Source of the DNA: Desulfatitalea sp. UBA4791
GTDB lineage: Bacteria > Desulfobacterota > Desulfobacteria > Desulfobacterales > Desulfosarcinaceae
NCBI GenBank assembly: GCA_002402905.1
Contig: DHGT01000015.1
Location: 19,141 to 83,140 of the forward strand
DNA: 64,000 nucleotides
Direction: 5' to 3'
Part shown: positions 1 through 9,064 of the stretch, one piece after another
Layout: each line of letters starts with the position of its first letter
Numbering within the stretch: position 1 is the first letter of the stretch
The notes under the pieces: model-generated
The model's database searches: none
Seen by the model: only the letters and a program-made list of their open reading frames with translations
Told to the model about the DNA's origin: nothing
Position numbers and translations under genes: made by a program

Positions 1-241
1 GGCTGAAATCGGGTGGATCTCTTTCCACCCACCTGGCGGCCATCAATTCGAGGGAGGCGAGGCGCGCCTGCATAAGACCTTCGACGCGAATGCGCACCTG
101 TTCGATCGAGGTTTCGATATAGCGCAACACCAACTCGCGGTCATGGATGTTCTGTTGTCGCCAAAGCAGAAAGGCCACCGCAGCCAATACTGCAAAGGCC
201 GTGGCAGGAATCCAGATTTTGTGACGCAACATAGATGGCAT
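1..241 (-). CDS. Membrane-anchored sensor protein, N-terminal part only
   Basis: The gene runs off the left edge; only about 80 N-terminal codons are visible. They start at an ATG (239-241 on the minus strand); a second ATG three codons on is possible. A short basic N-terminus (MPSMLRHK) is followed by one hydrophobic segment at about residues 9-26 and then a charged extracytoplasmic-looking stretch (LELMAARWVERDPPD). This layout resembles the start of CHASE-type histidine kinases. It is divergent from the NarL-type response regulator at 531, so a sensor/regulator pair is a fair inference. The kinase domain itself is outside the window, so the function is not proven. Confidence 0.6.
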   Translation of the reverse strand, partial: MPSMLRHKIWIPATAFAVLAAVAFLLWRQQNIHDRELVLRYIETSIEQVRIRVEGLMQARLASLELMAARWVERDPPDFS

Positions 242-396
242 GGCAAACCAGACTTACGGGACCGGGCCGTACAATGAAGACGGAACAGTGTTTTTAATTC
301 TCCCGCAACGTTAGTCAAAATTGTACTAAATTTTTTCATTTACTCATAAAATGCCAATGGCATCAATGCTTATAAGCGCCCAAAAATTCCGCAAAG

Positions 397-416
397 ATTG
401 GGTATATATACCCAAT
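397..416. promoter_or_regulatory. 20-bp perfect palindrome in a divergent intergenic region
   Basis: ATTGGGTATATATACCCAAT is fully self-complementary and lies between the divergent sensor (start 241) and response regulator (start 531) genes. The arms contain TACCCAA heptamers, which resemble NarL-family half-sites (TACYNMT), but in the outward order rather than the usual 7-2-7 arrangement. It is a good operator candidate, possibly autoregulatory. The rest of 242-530 is AT-rich and holds no gene that I can see. Confidence 0.5.
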
Positions 417-530
417 CCCCGGGAAGTGACCGAAGATTTACCCGAGGATTTACCTAAAAATCTAATGGATTGACAAAACAGCGGAAATATTCAATCGTCA
501 CAAGAGCGCCGCAGAACGGAGAAAAACGCG

Positions 531-1184
531 ATGAATTCATATCAAATCATTCTGGCCGACGATCATGTATTGATGCGCGAAGGCATCAGAAATTTAATCG
601 ACAATGTCGATGACCTGAAGGTGATCGCCGAAACGGGAGATGGGACTGAGCTTATGACTTTGTTAAAAAAAAATTCTCCCGACATGGTCATCCTCGACAT
701 TTCCATGCCGGGTTTGAGAGGTATCGAAGCGGCGGGTGAAATTCGGTCCCTCTATCCGAAGGTGAGCGTCCTGATACTGAGCATGCATAAGCGGCAGGAG
801 TTTCTCTCCATGGCGCTGGCGGCCGGCGCCAGCGGTTACGTATTGAAAGAGGATTCCAGCGAAGAACTGCTCCACGCCATATCTCAGGTGCGCCATGGCC
901 GTACCTACCTGTCGGCCAAACTCGCCGCCCTCTATTCCAACGACATCATCGGTATCTGCAGGGGAAACCACAAACACCCTTCGGATCCCTTGACGCACCG
1001 GGAACGTGAAATCCTCAAATTGATCGCCGAGGGGCATACCGATCGACAGATCAGCGACATGCTGTTCATCAGCTTCCGAACCGTCCAGCGGCACCGCTTC
1101 AATATCCGTGAAAAGCTCAATCTGAAAAGCACGGCGGACCTCGTCAAGTATGCCATCGCACGCGGATACATCAGCGGCGAGTAA
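531..1184 (+). CDS. NarL/FixJ-family response regulator (REC + LuxR HTH)
   Basis: A 217-residue DNA-binding response regulator. The N-terminal receiver domain shows the acidic pair D10/D11, the phospho-acceptor D56 in LDISMPG and the conserved K106 in YVLK. The C-terminal LuxR-type helix-turn-helix is at about residues 150-215 (LTHREREILKLIAEG and RTVQRHRFNIREKL). The ATG start has a GGAG-type site (cggagaaaaacgcg) ahead of it. Its likely partner is the divergent membrane sensor at the left edge. The target genes cannot be read from the sequence; the palindrome at 397-416 is one candidate site. Confidence 0.9.
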   Translation: MNSYQIILADDHVLMREGIRNLIDNVDDLKVIAETGDGTELMTLLKKNSPDMVILDISMPGLRGIEAAGEIRSLYPKVSVLILSMHKRQEFLSMALAAGASGYVLKEDSSEELLHAISQVRHGRTYLSAKLAALYSNDIIGICRGNHKHPSDPLTHREREILKLIAEGHTDRQISDMLFISFRTVQRHRFNIREKLNLKSTADLVKYAIARGYISGE

Positions 1185-1410
1185 CATGGCGTGCCCCCCT
1201 TCCCTTCCGCACCGGATGGGTATTTCTGCCTATTTGCCGAGCGACAATTGGGCCATAGTGCCGATTGCAAGGTGCACGCGGTAAGCGGTATGAAACATTC
1301 AACATATATGCGATAGCTCAAGTTCCCAAAGGATGGCGGCAACGATAGCTCTTAATCTTGGCTTACCGTTGATACTGATATGCAAACAACGGAGAAGAGG
1401 AGACCCCATC

Positions 1411-1731
1411 ATGGAAAAGAGAACATTACCACGTACGCATACGAAAATACCGGTGGCGTGTTGCTGTTTTACTATCTCAGAAGGGGCCAACTTCTTTAAT
1501 GGCACCATGCTGAACTGCTCTCCGGGTGGGACCTATATCGAATTGGAACGGCCCTACCAGGAGGGTACGATTCTGATGATCAAGGCAAACGAAAACCTGG
1601 ACGGCCCTTCGCCTGCCCACACCGTGGAAGGGGTTCGAACCATTTCACTGGCCGAAGTCAAGTGGTCCAGGACACTTGAAAAGGAAGAGACATCCCAGTA
1701 CGGGCTCGGGTTGAAGTACTACAATCTGTAA
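1411..1731 (+). CDS. PilZ domain protein (putative c-di-GMP receptor)
   Basis: A 106-residue single-domain protein. The N-terminal RTLPR (residues 4-8) matches the RxxxR c-di-GMP motif of PilZ domains; NCSPGGTYIE (about 35-44) matches D/NxSxxG; and the C-terminal YGLGLKYY is the typical last strand. I chose the ATG at 1411 over an in-frame upstream start at 1333 because a strong ggagaagaggag site lies just ahead of it and the PilZ motif follows directly. It probably binds c-di-GMP and controls motility or surface functions. It stands alone, two bases from the end of the convergent PurF-like gene. Confidence 0.8.
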   Translation: MEKRTLPRTHTKIPVACCCFTISEGANFFNGTMLNCSPGGTYIELERPYQEGTILMIKANENLDGPSPAHTVEGVRTISLAEVKWSRTLEKEETSQYGLGLKYYNL

Positions 1732-1733
1732 CC

Positions 1734-3140
1734 TCAACAATAGCTGCTGCCGTCCCAACAATGGGTGCACAGGCGCTCCTTGGGCAGACCGATGGCAGCC
1801 ACCAGGTCTTCAAGACGTTGATATTTCAGCGAGCTCAGTCGCAATCCACCGCGGATCTGCTCGATCATTTCCATGTTTTTGGGAGATCCGCACCGGGCAT
1901 AGGCTTCTAAATTTCTATTCTCGTCGCCCCCCTCCAGTTGCTGAATGATCTTGCGCCCGGCCAGATCGAGGTTCGATCGGGAGGTGGAAAAGTTGAGAAA
2001 CTCACAGGGAAAAATCAGCGTCGGACAGGCGGGCCGCACGTGCACTTCGCGGGCGCCGTAGTCGAAAAGAATCTGGATGTTATCTTTGAGCTGGGTACCG
2101 CGCACGATGGAATCCTCGCAAAACAGCAGGCGCCGGCCCTGGATGAGCCTTTTCACCGGGATCAGCTTCATCTTGGCCACCAGATCCCTCATCGTTTGGT
2201 TGTGGGGCATGAAGCTGCGCGGCCAGGTGGGGGTGTACTTGACGAACGGCCGGCTGTAGGGAATCTTGCGCTCGTTGGCATAGCCGATGGCGTGACCGAT
2301 ACCCGAATCGGGAATGCCGGCCACCATGTCCACCTCGACATTGTCGTTGCGCGCCAGGGCCGCGCCGCAATTGTAGCGGACATGCTCCACATTGATCCCC
2401 TCGTACTCCGATGCCGGGTATCCATAATAGACCCAGAGGAACGAACAAATCTGCATGCGGTCGCCCGGCGGCACCCGCTGTTCCCAGCCATCGGCCGTCA
2501 AAAGGGCCACCTCGCCGGGTCCGAGGAAATGGTCCACCTCGAAACCAAGGTTGGGCAGCGCACAGGTTTCACAGGTCACCGCCACGGCATCATCGCGCCG
2601 GCCGATCACAAGCGCCGTGCGGCCCAGACGGTCACGGGCGGCATACACCCCCTTTTCGGTCAACAGCAGCAGCGAGCATGACCCCTGGATGGCTTCCTGG
2701 GCGGCTCGGATCCCGGCCTCGAAGCTCTCCTCCTGGCAGATCAACATGGCGACGATCTCGGTGGGATTCGGGGTGCCGCCGATGGTGTCCGAAAAATAGC
2801 TCCGGCGCGCAAATGCTCTGCGGACCAACTCGTCCATGTTGTTGATGCGCCCCACCGTCACGATGCCGAAAGATCCCAGGTGGCTGCCGATGATCAGCGG
2901 CTGGGGATCGGTGTCGCTGATGACGCCGATGCCCTTGCGGCCGTGGAACCGGTTCAGTTCAGGCTCGAACTTGGTCCGGAAATAGCTGTTTTCAATGTTA
3001 TGAATGGATCGAAAAATACCGTTGGCGTTGCGCACGGCCATGCCGCCGCGCCGGGTTCCCAGGTGGGAGTGGTAATCCGTGCCGTAATAAAGGTCAGATA
3101 CGCAATCCGTTGCCGATGCAATCCCAAATAATCCGCCCAT
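1734..3140 (-). CDS. Amidophosphoribosyltransferase (PurF)-like protein lacking the N-terminal catalytic Cys
   Basis: A 468-residue PurF-family protein: N-terminal class II glutamine amidotransferase fold (YHSHLGTRRGGMA at about 23-35) and C-terminal phosphoribosyltransferase domain with PDSG (277-280) and CEDSIVRGT (341-349), the counterpart of the PRPP loop DDSIVRGT. Cysteines 372 and 379 and the C-terminal C458xxC461 fit the [4Fe-4S] ligands of Bacillus-type PurF. The protein begins MGGLFG, where active PurF begins M-C-G-I-x-G: the glutaminase nucleophile is Gly. The first Asp of the PRPP motif is Glu. It lies 42 bp downstream of carB on the same strand, so the two are probably co-transcribed. 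It may use free ammonia, or may be a regulatory or divergent paralogue. Confidence 0.85.
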   Translation of the reverse strand: MGGLFGIASATDCVSDLYYGTDYHSHLGTRRGGMAVRNANGIFRSIHNIENSYFRTKFEPELNRFHGRKGIGVISDTDPQPLIIGSHLGSFGIVTVGRINNMDELVRRAFARRSYFSDTIGGTPNPTEIVAMLICQEESFEAGIRAAQEAIQGSCSLLLLTEKGVYAARDRLGRTALVIGRRDDAVAVTCETCALPNLGFEVDHFLGPGEVALLTADGWEQRVPPGDRMQICSFLWVYYGYPASEYEGINVEHVRYNCGAALARNDNVEVDMVAGIPDSGIGHAIGYANERKIPYSRPFVKYTPTWPRSFMPHNQTMRDLVAKMKLIPVKRLIQGRRLLFCEDSIVRGTQLKDNIQILFDYGAREVHVRPACPTLIFPCEFLNFSTSRSNLDLAGRKIIQQLEGGDENRNLEAYARCGSPKNMEMIEQIRGGLRLSSLKYQRLEDLVAAIGLPKERLCTHCWDGSSYC

Positions 3141-3182
3141 GCCGCAATTCCCCTGTCGTTTTGCTCTATCCTGACGTCTATC

Positions 3183-6100
3183 CTACCCGATTTCTGCGTG
3201 ATACCGCTGCAGCGACCGCACTTCCGGCACCCCTTCGCGGCGCGCGGCGATACCTTTGGCGGCGGCGATGGCCGCGGCCGTCGTCGTGATGTAGGGCACC
3301 TTGTACCGGATGGCGGTCTTACGGATGTTGGAGCTGTCGGCCGAACCTTTTTTGCCTGATGGCGTATTGACCACCAGATGGATCTGGCCGCTCTTGATGG
3401 CATCCACCAGGTTGGGCCGTCCGAGATCGAGCTTGGAAATGGGAACCGTCTCGATCCCTTTTTCCATCAGGAATCGATGGGTGCCCTCGGTGGCCATGAT
3501 CGTGAATCCCAGCTCGCGGAACCGCCGCACCGGTTCGATGGCCGCCGATTTGTCGCGATCGGCCACCGTGAAAAGCACCGTCCCTTCCAGGGGCAGACGC
3601 GACTGGGTGGCCTCCTGGGCCTTGAAAAAGGCGCCGCCGAACGTATGGGCCATTCCCAGCACCTCGCCGGTTGAGCGCATTTCCGGTCCCAGTACCGGAT
3701 CGACTTCCGGGAACATGTTGAACGGGAAGACCGCCTCCTTGAGACCGAAATAGGGAATCTGGCGTTCCCGCAAGTTCAGATCGGCCACGCGCTTGCCCAG
3801 AATCACCTGGGTGGCCAGCCGCGCCATGGAGAGACCGCACACCTTGGAAACGATGGGCACGGTGCGTGAGGCGCGCGGATTGGCCTCGAGCACGTACACC
3901 GTGTCCTCGTAAATGGCGTACTGGATATTCATCAGGCCGACCACCTTCAGCTCGATGGCGATGCGGCGGGTGTACTCTCGAATCGTGTCCAGGTGCCGTG
4001 GGGCCAGGCTGATGGGCGGGATGACGCAGGCCGAGTCGCCCGAATGGATGCCGGCCAGCTCGATGTGCTCCATCACCGCTGGAACGAAGGCATCCGTGCC
4101 GTCGGCAATGGCGTCGGCCTCGGCCTCGATGGCGTTGTCCAGGAACTTGTCGATCAGCACCGGCTGCTCCGGAGTCACCTCCTCCACGGCCACACTCAAA
4201 TAGCGCTTGAGCATCTGATCGTCGTGCACGATCTCCATGCCGCGTCCGCCGAGCACATAGGAGGGCCGCACCATCAGCGGATAGCCGATGCGGTTGGCGA
4301 TCTCCAGCGCCTCGTCATAGCTGGCGGCCATGCCCGAGGTCGGCATGGGAATGCCCAGGCCGTGCATGATGCGGCCGAAACGGGCCCTGTCCTCGGCCAG
4401 ATCGATGGTTTCCGGCGAGGTGCCCAGAATGTTGACGCCGGCTTCTGAGAGCTGCCGGGCGATATTCAACGGCGTCTGGCCGCCGAACTGCACGATGACG
4501 CCCTCGGGCTTCTCCTTCTCATAAATACTGAGCACATCCTCAACCGTCAGCGGTTCGAAGTAGAGCTTGTCCGAGGTGTCGTAATCGGTGGAGACGGTCT
4601 CCGGGTTGCAATTGACCATGATCGATTCCAGGCCGGCCTCTCGGATGGCCATGGCGGCATGGACACAGCAGTAATCGAATTCGATGCCCTGGCCGATGCG
4701 GTTGGGTCCGCCGCCCAGCACCATGATCTTGCAGCGGTCGCTCACCGGCACCTGGTCGGTACCATTATAAGTCGAATAGTAATAGGCGGCATTCTCCACA
4801 CCGCTCACCGGTACCGCGTCCCAGACCTGGGCCATCCCCATGGCCAAACGCTGCTGCCGGATCTTTTCCTCGGGAACCCCCAGCAGGCGTGCCAGGTAGC
4901 GGTCGGCGAAACCGTCTCTCTTGGCCCGGGCCAGCAAGTCGTCGGGCAAGGTGTTGCCCTTGAATGCCAGGAGCTCCTCCTCCAGGTCGACCAGCTCCTT
5001 CATCTGCCGGATGAACCAGGGTTTGATGTGGGTCAACTCATAGAGGGCATCGATGTCGGCGCCCTTGCGCAAGGCTTCGTACATGAGGAACTGACGCTCG
5101 CTGGTGGCTGTGGTCAGCCGTCCGAGGAGGGTTTCCAAAGGGAGCTCGTGGAAGTTCTTGGCAAAACCCAATCCGTAACGGTTGATCTCGAGGCTTCGGA
5201 TCGCCTTCTGAAATGCCTCTTTGTAATTCTTGCCGATGCTCATCACCTCGCCCACGGCCCGCATCTGAGTGCCGAGCTGGTCCTTGATGCCGGCGAATTT
5301 CTCAAAGGCCCAGCGGGCGAATTTGACCACCACGTAGTCGCCGGACGGGGTGTACTTTTCCAGGGTCCCATCACGCCAATAAGGAATCTCGTCCATGGTC
5401 AGCCCGCCGGCCAGCAGCGACGAGACGCGGGCGATGGGAAAACCGGTGGCCTTGGAAGCCAGGGCCGACGAACGCGAGGTGCGCGGATTGATCTCGATGA
5501 CGACCACCCGATCGGTCTTGGGATCGTGGGCGAACTGGACGTTGGTACCGCCGATCACCTCGATGGCCTCGACGATGGCGTAGGAATAGTCCTGAAGCCT
5601 TTTCTGCAGCTCGGGAGAGATGGTCAGCATGGGGGCCGTGCAGTAGCTGTCTCCCGTATGCACGCCCATGGCATCCACGTTCTCGATGAAGCAGACGGTG
5701 ATCATCTGATTCTTGGCGTCGCGCACCACCTCCAGTTCCAGCTCCTCCCAGCCGAGCACCGACTCCTCGACCAGGACCTGGTTGATGAGGCTGGCCGCCA
5801 ACCCCCGGTTGACGATGGTTTGCAACTCTTCCAGGTTGTAGACCAGGCCGCCGCCGGTCCCACCCATGGTGTAAGCCGGACGGATGACCACCGGATAGCC
5901 CAGCTCGGCGGCCACCTTTTCGGCATCTTCCAGAGTATTGACCGCCCGGCTGCGCGGCATGTCGATGCCCAAACGCTCCATGGTCGCCTTGAAAGCCGTG
6001 CGGTCCTCGCCGCGTTCGATGGCGTCGATGTTGACGCCGATAATCCGCACGCCATATTTTTCCAGAATACCCAATCGTTGCAGTTCGCTGGAGAGATTGA

Positions 6101-6386
6101 GGGCTGACTGGCCGCCTAAATTGGGCAGGAGGGCATCGGGTTTTTCCTGGGAGATGATCCTTTCCAAGGTATCCACATTCAACGGTTCGATATAGGTGAC
6201 GTCGGCCATGCCTGGATCCGTCATGATCGTGGCCGGGTTGGAATTGACCAGGACGATCTCATAGCCCAGGGAACGCAACGCCTTGCAGGCCTGCGTGCCG
6301 GAATAGTCGAATTCGCAGGCCTGGCCGATAATAATAGGACCGGAACCGATAATGAGGATCTTGTGGATATCTTCGCGTTTGGGCAT
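3183..6386 (-). CDS. carB: Carbamoyl-phosphate synthase large subunit
   Basis: A full-length 1067-residue CarB. It makes carbamoyl phosphate from bicarbonate, ammonia (tunnelled from the CarA glutaminase) and two ATP, feeding pyrimidine and arginine synthesis. Both homologous halves are present: the first begins KILIIGSGPIIIGQACEFDY and the second KIMVLGGGPNRIGQGIEFDY, each with an ATP-grasp domain and the EINPRTSRSSAL / EANPRASRTVP active-site stretch. The C-terminal MGS-like allosteric domain follows, ending near TTTAAAIAAAKGI. The ATG start has an AAGGAG site seven bases upstream. carA is not adjacent in this window; the next gene in the operon is the PurF-like protein. Confidence 0.97.
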   Translation of the reverse strand: MPKREDIHKILIIGSGPIIIGQACEFDYSGTQACKALRSLGYEIVLVNSNPATIMTDPGMADVTYIEPLNVDTLERIISQEKPDALLPNLGGQSALNLSSELQRLGILEKYGVRIIGVNIDAIERGEDRTAFKATMERLGIDMPRSRAVNTLEDAEKVAAELGYPVVIRPAYTMGGTGGGLVYNLEELQTIVNRGLAASLINQVLVEESVLGWEELELEVVRDAKNQMITVCFIENVDAMGVHTGDSYCTAPMLTISPELQKRLQDYSYAIVEAIEVIGGTNVQFAHDPKTDRVVVIEINPRTSRSSALASKATGFPIARVSSLLAGGLTMDEIPYWRDGTLEKYTPSGDYVVVKFARWAFEKFAGIKDQLGTQMRAVGEVMSIGKNYKEAFQKAIRSLEINRYGLGFAKNFHELPLETLLGRLTTATSERQFLMYEALRKGADIDALYELTHIKPWFIRQMKELVDLEEELLAFKGNTLPDDLLARAKRDGFADRYLARLLGVPEEKIRQQRLAMGMAQVWDAVPVSGVENAAYYYSTYNGTDQVPVSDRCKIMVLGGGPNRIGQGIEFDYCCVHAAMAIREAGLESIMVNCNPETVSTDYDTSDKLYFEPLTVEDVLSIYEKEKPEGVIVQFGGQTPLNIARQLSEAGVNILGTSPETIDLAEDRARFGRIMHGLGIPMPTSGMAASYDEALEIANRIGYPLMVRPSYVLGGRGMEIVHDDQMLKRYLSVAVEEVTPEQPVLIDKFLDNAIEAEADAIADGTDAFVPAVMEHIELAGIHSGDSACVIPPISLAPRHLDTIREYTRRIAIELKVVGLMNIQYAIYEDTVYVLEANPRASRTVPIVSKVCGLSMARLATQVILGKRVADLNLRERQIPYFGLKEAVFPFNMFPEVDPVLGPEMRSTGEVLGMAHTFGGAFFKAQEATQSRLPLEGTVLFTVADRDKSAAIEPVRRFRELGFTIMATEGTHRFLMEKGIETVPISKLDLGRPNLVDAIKSGQIHLVVNTPSGKKGSADSSNIRKTAIRYKVPYITTTAAAIAAAKGIAARREGVPEVRSLQRYHAEIG

Positions 6387-7069
6387 GTGCGCTCCTTCAA
6401 AAAGACGTTAAGATAACAGGTCGTACCTGGCGGCCACGTTCAATGCAACTGATGGGGGCTTGGTAATTTAAGCGGTACTAAAAATCAACCCCTATTCGTC
6501 TCCGCTGCCGGCTCGGCCGGCCGACAAACCACCCCCTGTCTGAGGCTATCTTTTCCCGATGCATCGTGTGCCCATACCGGTCCTCCATTGGGAGTGCGGT
6601 TACGCCATTTGCACTACCGGGTACCATTTTTTTCATCTGTCCAAAAACGGGCGCAATCCGCCATTTGAGCCCGATGGGCTCATATTGGACGGGCACAAAT
6701 TGCCGGAAGGCCGTCAGTTTGACGACACCCGCAAAACCGCCCGGATGGTCTTGGCGCGCGATTTGAAGATTCGTTTTTGCATGAATATCAGAACGTAATT
6801 AACGGCGAAAAAAGCCTGAAAAAAAGCGTACTCTAAATTGGCAAGCATATTGCTTGTACGATGGGCGACGGATCCTGAACCATCGGTAATGTATCATCCA
6901 CCAACGACCTGATAGTTTCGGTTTCCCAAAAAGAAACCCCGGACCATGCGGCCACATGGTCCGGGGATCAAACAACGCCATCCAGGAGAGCATGCCCGGT
7001 CCTCGCAAGACAGGTATGTCGGCCGGAATGGGTGGTGATATCATAGGCCCATTCCAAAATCGTGTCAAC
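6387..7069. other. Long intergenic region with no convincing gene; strong stem-loop at 6937-6966
   Basis: About 680 bp between the divergent carB and exported FN3/PKD genes. An open frame at 6559-6798 (79 codons) has no visible ribosome binding site and a weaker third-position GC bias than its neighbours, so I do not call it. A perfect 12-bp hairpin lies at 6937-6948 / 6955-6966 (CCCCGGACCATG with a 6-base loop). Read on the minus strand it is followed by a T-rich run, like an intrinsic terminator, yet no minus-strand gene precedes it. A second perfect 8-bp stem lies at 7025-7032 / 7048-7055. Confidence 0.5.
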
Positions 7070-7097
7070 AATCTCTCCTGGTGTGCGAGGAGAGATT
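7070..7097 (+). promoter_or_regulatory. Hairpin that hides the ribosome binding site of the next gene
   Basis: AATCTCTCCT (7070-7079) pairs perfectly with AGGAGAGATT (7088-7097) across an 8-base loop. The downstream arm contains the AGGAG ribosome binding site for the ATG at 7099. In RNA this stem would block initiation, so translation may need a factor, an alternative fold or a temperature shift to open it. The base pairing is directly visible; the control is inference. Confidence 0.55.
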
Positions 7098-7098
7098 T

Positions 7099-8715
7099 AT
7101 GTCTAAGCCAGGGTTGCTGCTTGCCAAAAAACTGAGTTTTCATTCTAATCCACTAATTTTTCAACAGTCAGATTCCCTTGCCAGACGCCGCGCTCAGGAC
7201 CGGCGACTGCTGCGCTTCGCACTCTTGATCGGCATGCTCTTTTTTGCATTCTGCTATCCTTCTCTGGTGCGGGCCGCCCAGGTCACCCTGGCCTGGGATG
7301 CCAACGATCCGGCGCCCGACGGTTATCGTCTTTACCAGCGCCAGGGAAGCAGTGCCTATGATTACGAACAGCCGGCCTGGTCCGGCAGCGGCACCACCTG
7401 CACCATCAGCGATCTGAGCGACGGTTCCCAGTACCACTTTGTCGTCCGGGCGTATGTCGCCGATGCTGAAAGTGGAGACTCCAACGAAGTCTCCTATTAT
7501 ACAGAACCGGCCGAGCCCACACCGGTCAACAACGCACCGACCGCCCGGGCGGGTTCCGACCAGACCCTCCTTGGTGGCACGATCGTCATGCTGGACGGCA
7601 GAATGTCGTCCGATCCGGACGGCGACAGCTTGAGTTATACCTGGTCGCAAACCGGCGGACCCAGCGTTTCCTTATCGGGCCGCAATACCACCCAACCGAC
7701 ATTTACGGCACCAGCGGGAACCACCACCAACACCGTGTTGACCTTTCAGCTTATCGTAACCGATCCCGGTGGTTTGAGCGACAGCGACACCTGCCGCATC
7801 ACGATTCCGGCTGTGGTCGAAACGAACGACCCTCCCGTGGCCGAGGCCGGCACGAATCAAACCGTGATTTCCGGTGCCGGTGTCACCCTGGACGGATCGG
7901 GGTCGACGGATCCCGAGGGGCAAACACTGACCTACCAGTGGCGCCAGACCAGCGGCACCGCGGTGCAGCTCGCCTCCGCTAACCGGGCCAGGGCCTCTTT
8001 TACCGCGCCACAAGTCAACGCCGGTCAACAGATGACATTGATCTTCGAACTGACGGTATCCGACGACCAGATGGTGACATGCACCGATACCTGTATCGTA
8101 CAGGTCAATCCGGCGCCGGTGTCCGATCGTGACGGCGATGGTGTAGTGGATGGGCAGGATGCGTTTCCCGACAACCCGTCCGAATGGATCGACACGGATG
8201 GCGACGGTGTCGGCAACAACACCGACCCGGACGATGACAACGACGGCATGCCCGACACCTGGGAAACTCAATATGGACTGAACCCGCTTGTGAATGATGC
8301 AGACGGCGACAGTGACCAGGACGGCCTCTCGAACGTCGAGGAGTACGAAAGTGGCAGCGACCCGCTGAATCCCGAGGAGAATCAGGCTCCGGATCGCCCC
8401 CGCATCGTCTCGCCATCCAATGGCGCCACGGGGGTCAGCCTGCGGGCCAGAATCAGCGCCTCGGCCTTTTCCGATCCCGACAGCGGAGATAAGCATAAAA
8501 AATCTCAGTGGCGCATTGTCAACGCCTCGAACCAACGCGTGGTCATGGATATCCAAGCGTACCGCTACCTGACCACCGTCTGGTTGCCCTATTTCCTCTT
8601 CGATCCGGGCAGAACCTACACTTGCCAGGTCAAATATTTCGACCAGAACGGGTTGGGCTCGGAATGGTCATCGGCCGTGTCGTTTACCACGGCCAGCAGC
8701 ACCTACTGGCGGTGA
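7099..8715 (+). CDS. Exported FN3/PKD-type multidomain protein, 3' end frameshifted
   Basis: A 538-residue secreted or surface protein. After a long basic N-region comes a hydrophobic signal segment (LLRFALLIGMLFFAF, ending LVRAA). Then follow a fibronectin-III-like domain (VTLAWDANDPAPDGYRLY), two PKD/cadherin-like domains (each with AxAGxxQT and LDGxxSxDPxG), a calcium-binding thrombospondin type 3-like stretch (DRDGDGVVDGQDAFP and DTDGDGVGNNTDPDDDNDG) and a final FN3-like domain. The frame stops at 8715 in the middle of the expected protein, and the continuation lies in another frame (see 8699-8992). ATG 7099 was chosen for its AGGAG site. Likely role: cell-surface adhesion or ligand binding. 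Confidence 0.8.
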   Translation: MSKPGLLLAKKLSFHSNPLIFQQSDSLARRRAQDRRLLRFALLIGMLFFAFCYPSLVRAAQVTLAWDANDPAPDGYRLYQRQGSSAYDYEQPAWSGSGTTCTISDLSDGSQYHFVVRAYVADAESGDSNEVSYYTEPAEPTPVNNAPTARAGSDQTLLGGTIVMLDGRMSSDPDGDSLSYTWSQTGGPSVSLSGRNTTQPTFTAPAGTTTNTVLTFQLIVTDPGGLSDSDTCRITIPAVVETNDPPVAEAGTNQTVISGAGVTLDGSGSTDPEGQTLTYQWRQTSGTAVQLASANRARASFTAPQVNAGQQMTLIFELTVSDDQMVTCTDTCIVQVNPAPVSDRDGDGVVDGQDAFPDNPSEWIDTDGDGVGNNTDPDDDNDGMPDTWETQYGLNPLVNDADGDSDQDGLSNVEEYESGSDPLNPEENQAPDRPRIVSPSNGATGVSLRARISASAFSDPDSGDKHKKSQWRIVNASNQRVVMDIQAYRYLTTVWLPYFLFDPGRTYTCQVKYFDQNGLGSEWSSAVSFTTASSTYWR

Positions 8716-8992
8716 AGTCGATGACAGCACCCCATGGGTGACCATGACCAGCGACGGCGACTACCCGGATTGCAGTGAAGGGGTCGTTCACCAGACAGAC
8801 GGCAGCATCGTCAGGCAACTCACCGACGGTGGCGAAGATGACCTCGACGGCGTGGCCAACGGCATCATCATCGACGCCGTAGGACCGCGCGCGCTGTCCA
8901 GCGACGACCAAAGCCTGGATAACGGTACGGCCTCATCTTCATCGGGTGGCGGCGGGGGTGGGGGCTGTTTTATACGGTCATTGCTGAAATGA
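8699..8992 (+). pseudogene. Out-of-frame C-terminal part of the FN3/PKD protein, glycine-rich tail
   Basis: Frame 2 reads without a stop from about 8699 through VDDSTPWVTMTSDGDYPDC and ends in SSSSGGGGGGGCFIRSLLK. The Gly-run followed by CFI is the known C-terminal signature of many deltaproteobacterial secreted choice-of-anchor proteins (usually GGGGGGGCFIATAA plus a transmembrane helix). Here the helix is missing, so the tail also looks truncated. The change of frame near 8700-8715 suggests a one-base indel, either a true mutation or a sequencing error. A separate start at GTG 8738 is possible but has no clear ribosome binding site. Confidence 0.55.
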
Positions 8993-9064
8993 GTCGGCCA
9001 AGGGGCCGGCAGGCCTGAAAAAAGTGCCGGTCCCTAAGATTTCGGATGTGCCTGCGCCGAAAAC

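Noticed and set aside
6559..6798. 79-codon open frame (MHRVPIPVLHWECGYAICTT...)
   Set aside because: No ribosome binding site, weak third-position GC bias compared with neighbours and no recognisable motif.
6840..7098. c-di-GMP (GEMM) riboswitch in the leader of the FN3/PKD gene
   Set aside because: The conserved GEMM core sequences were looked for and not found; only unclassified stems are visible.
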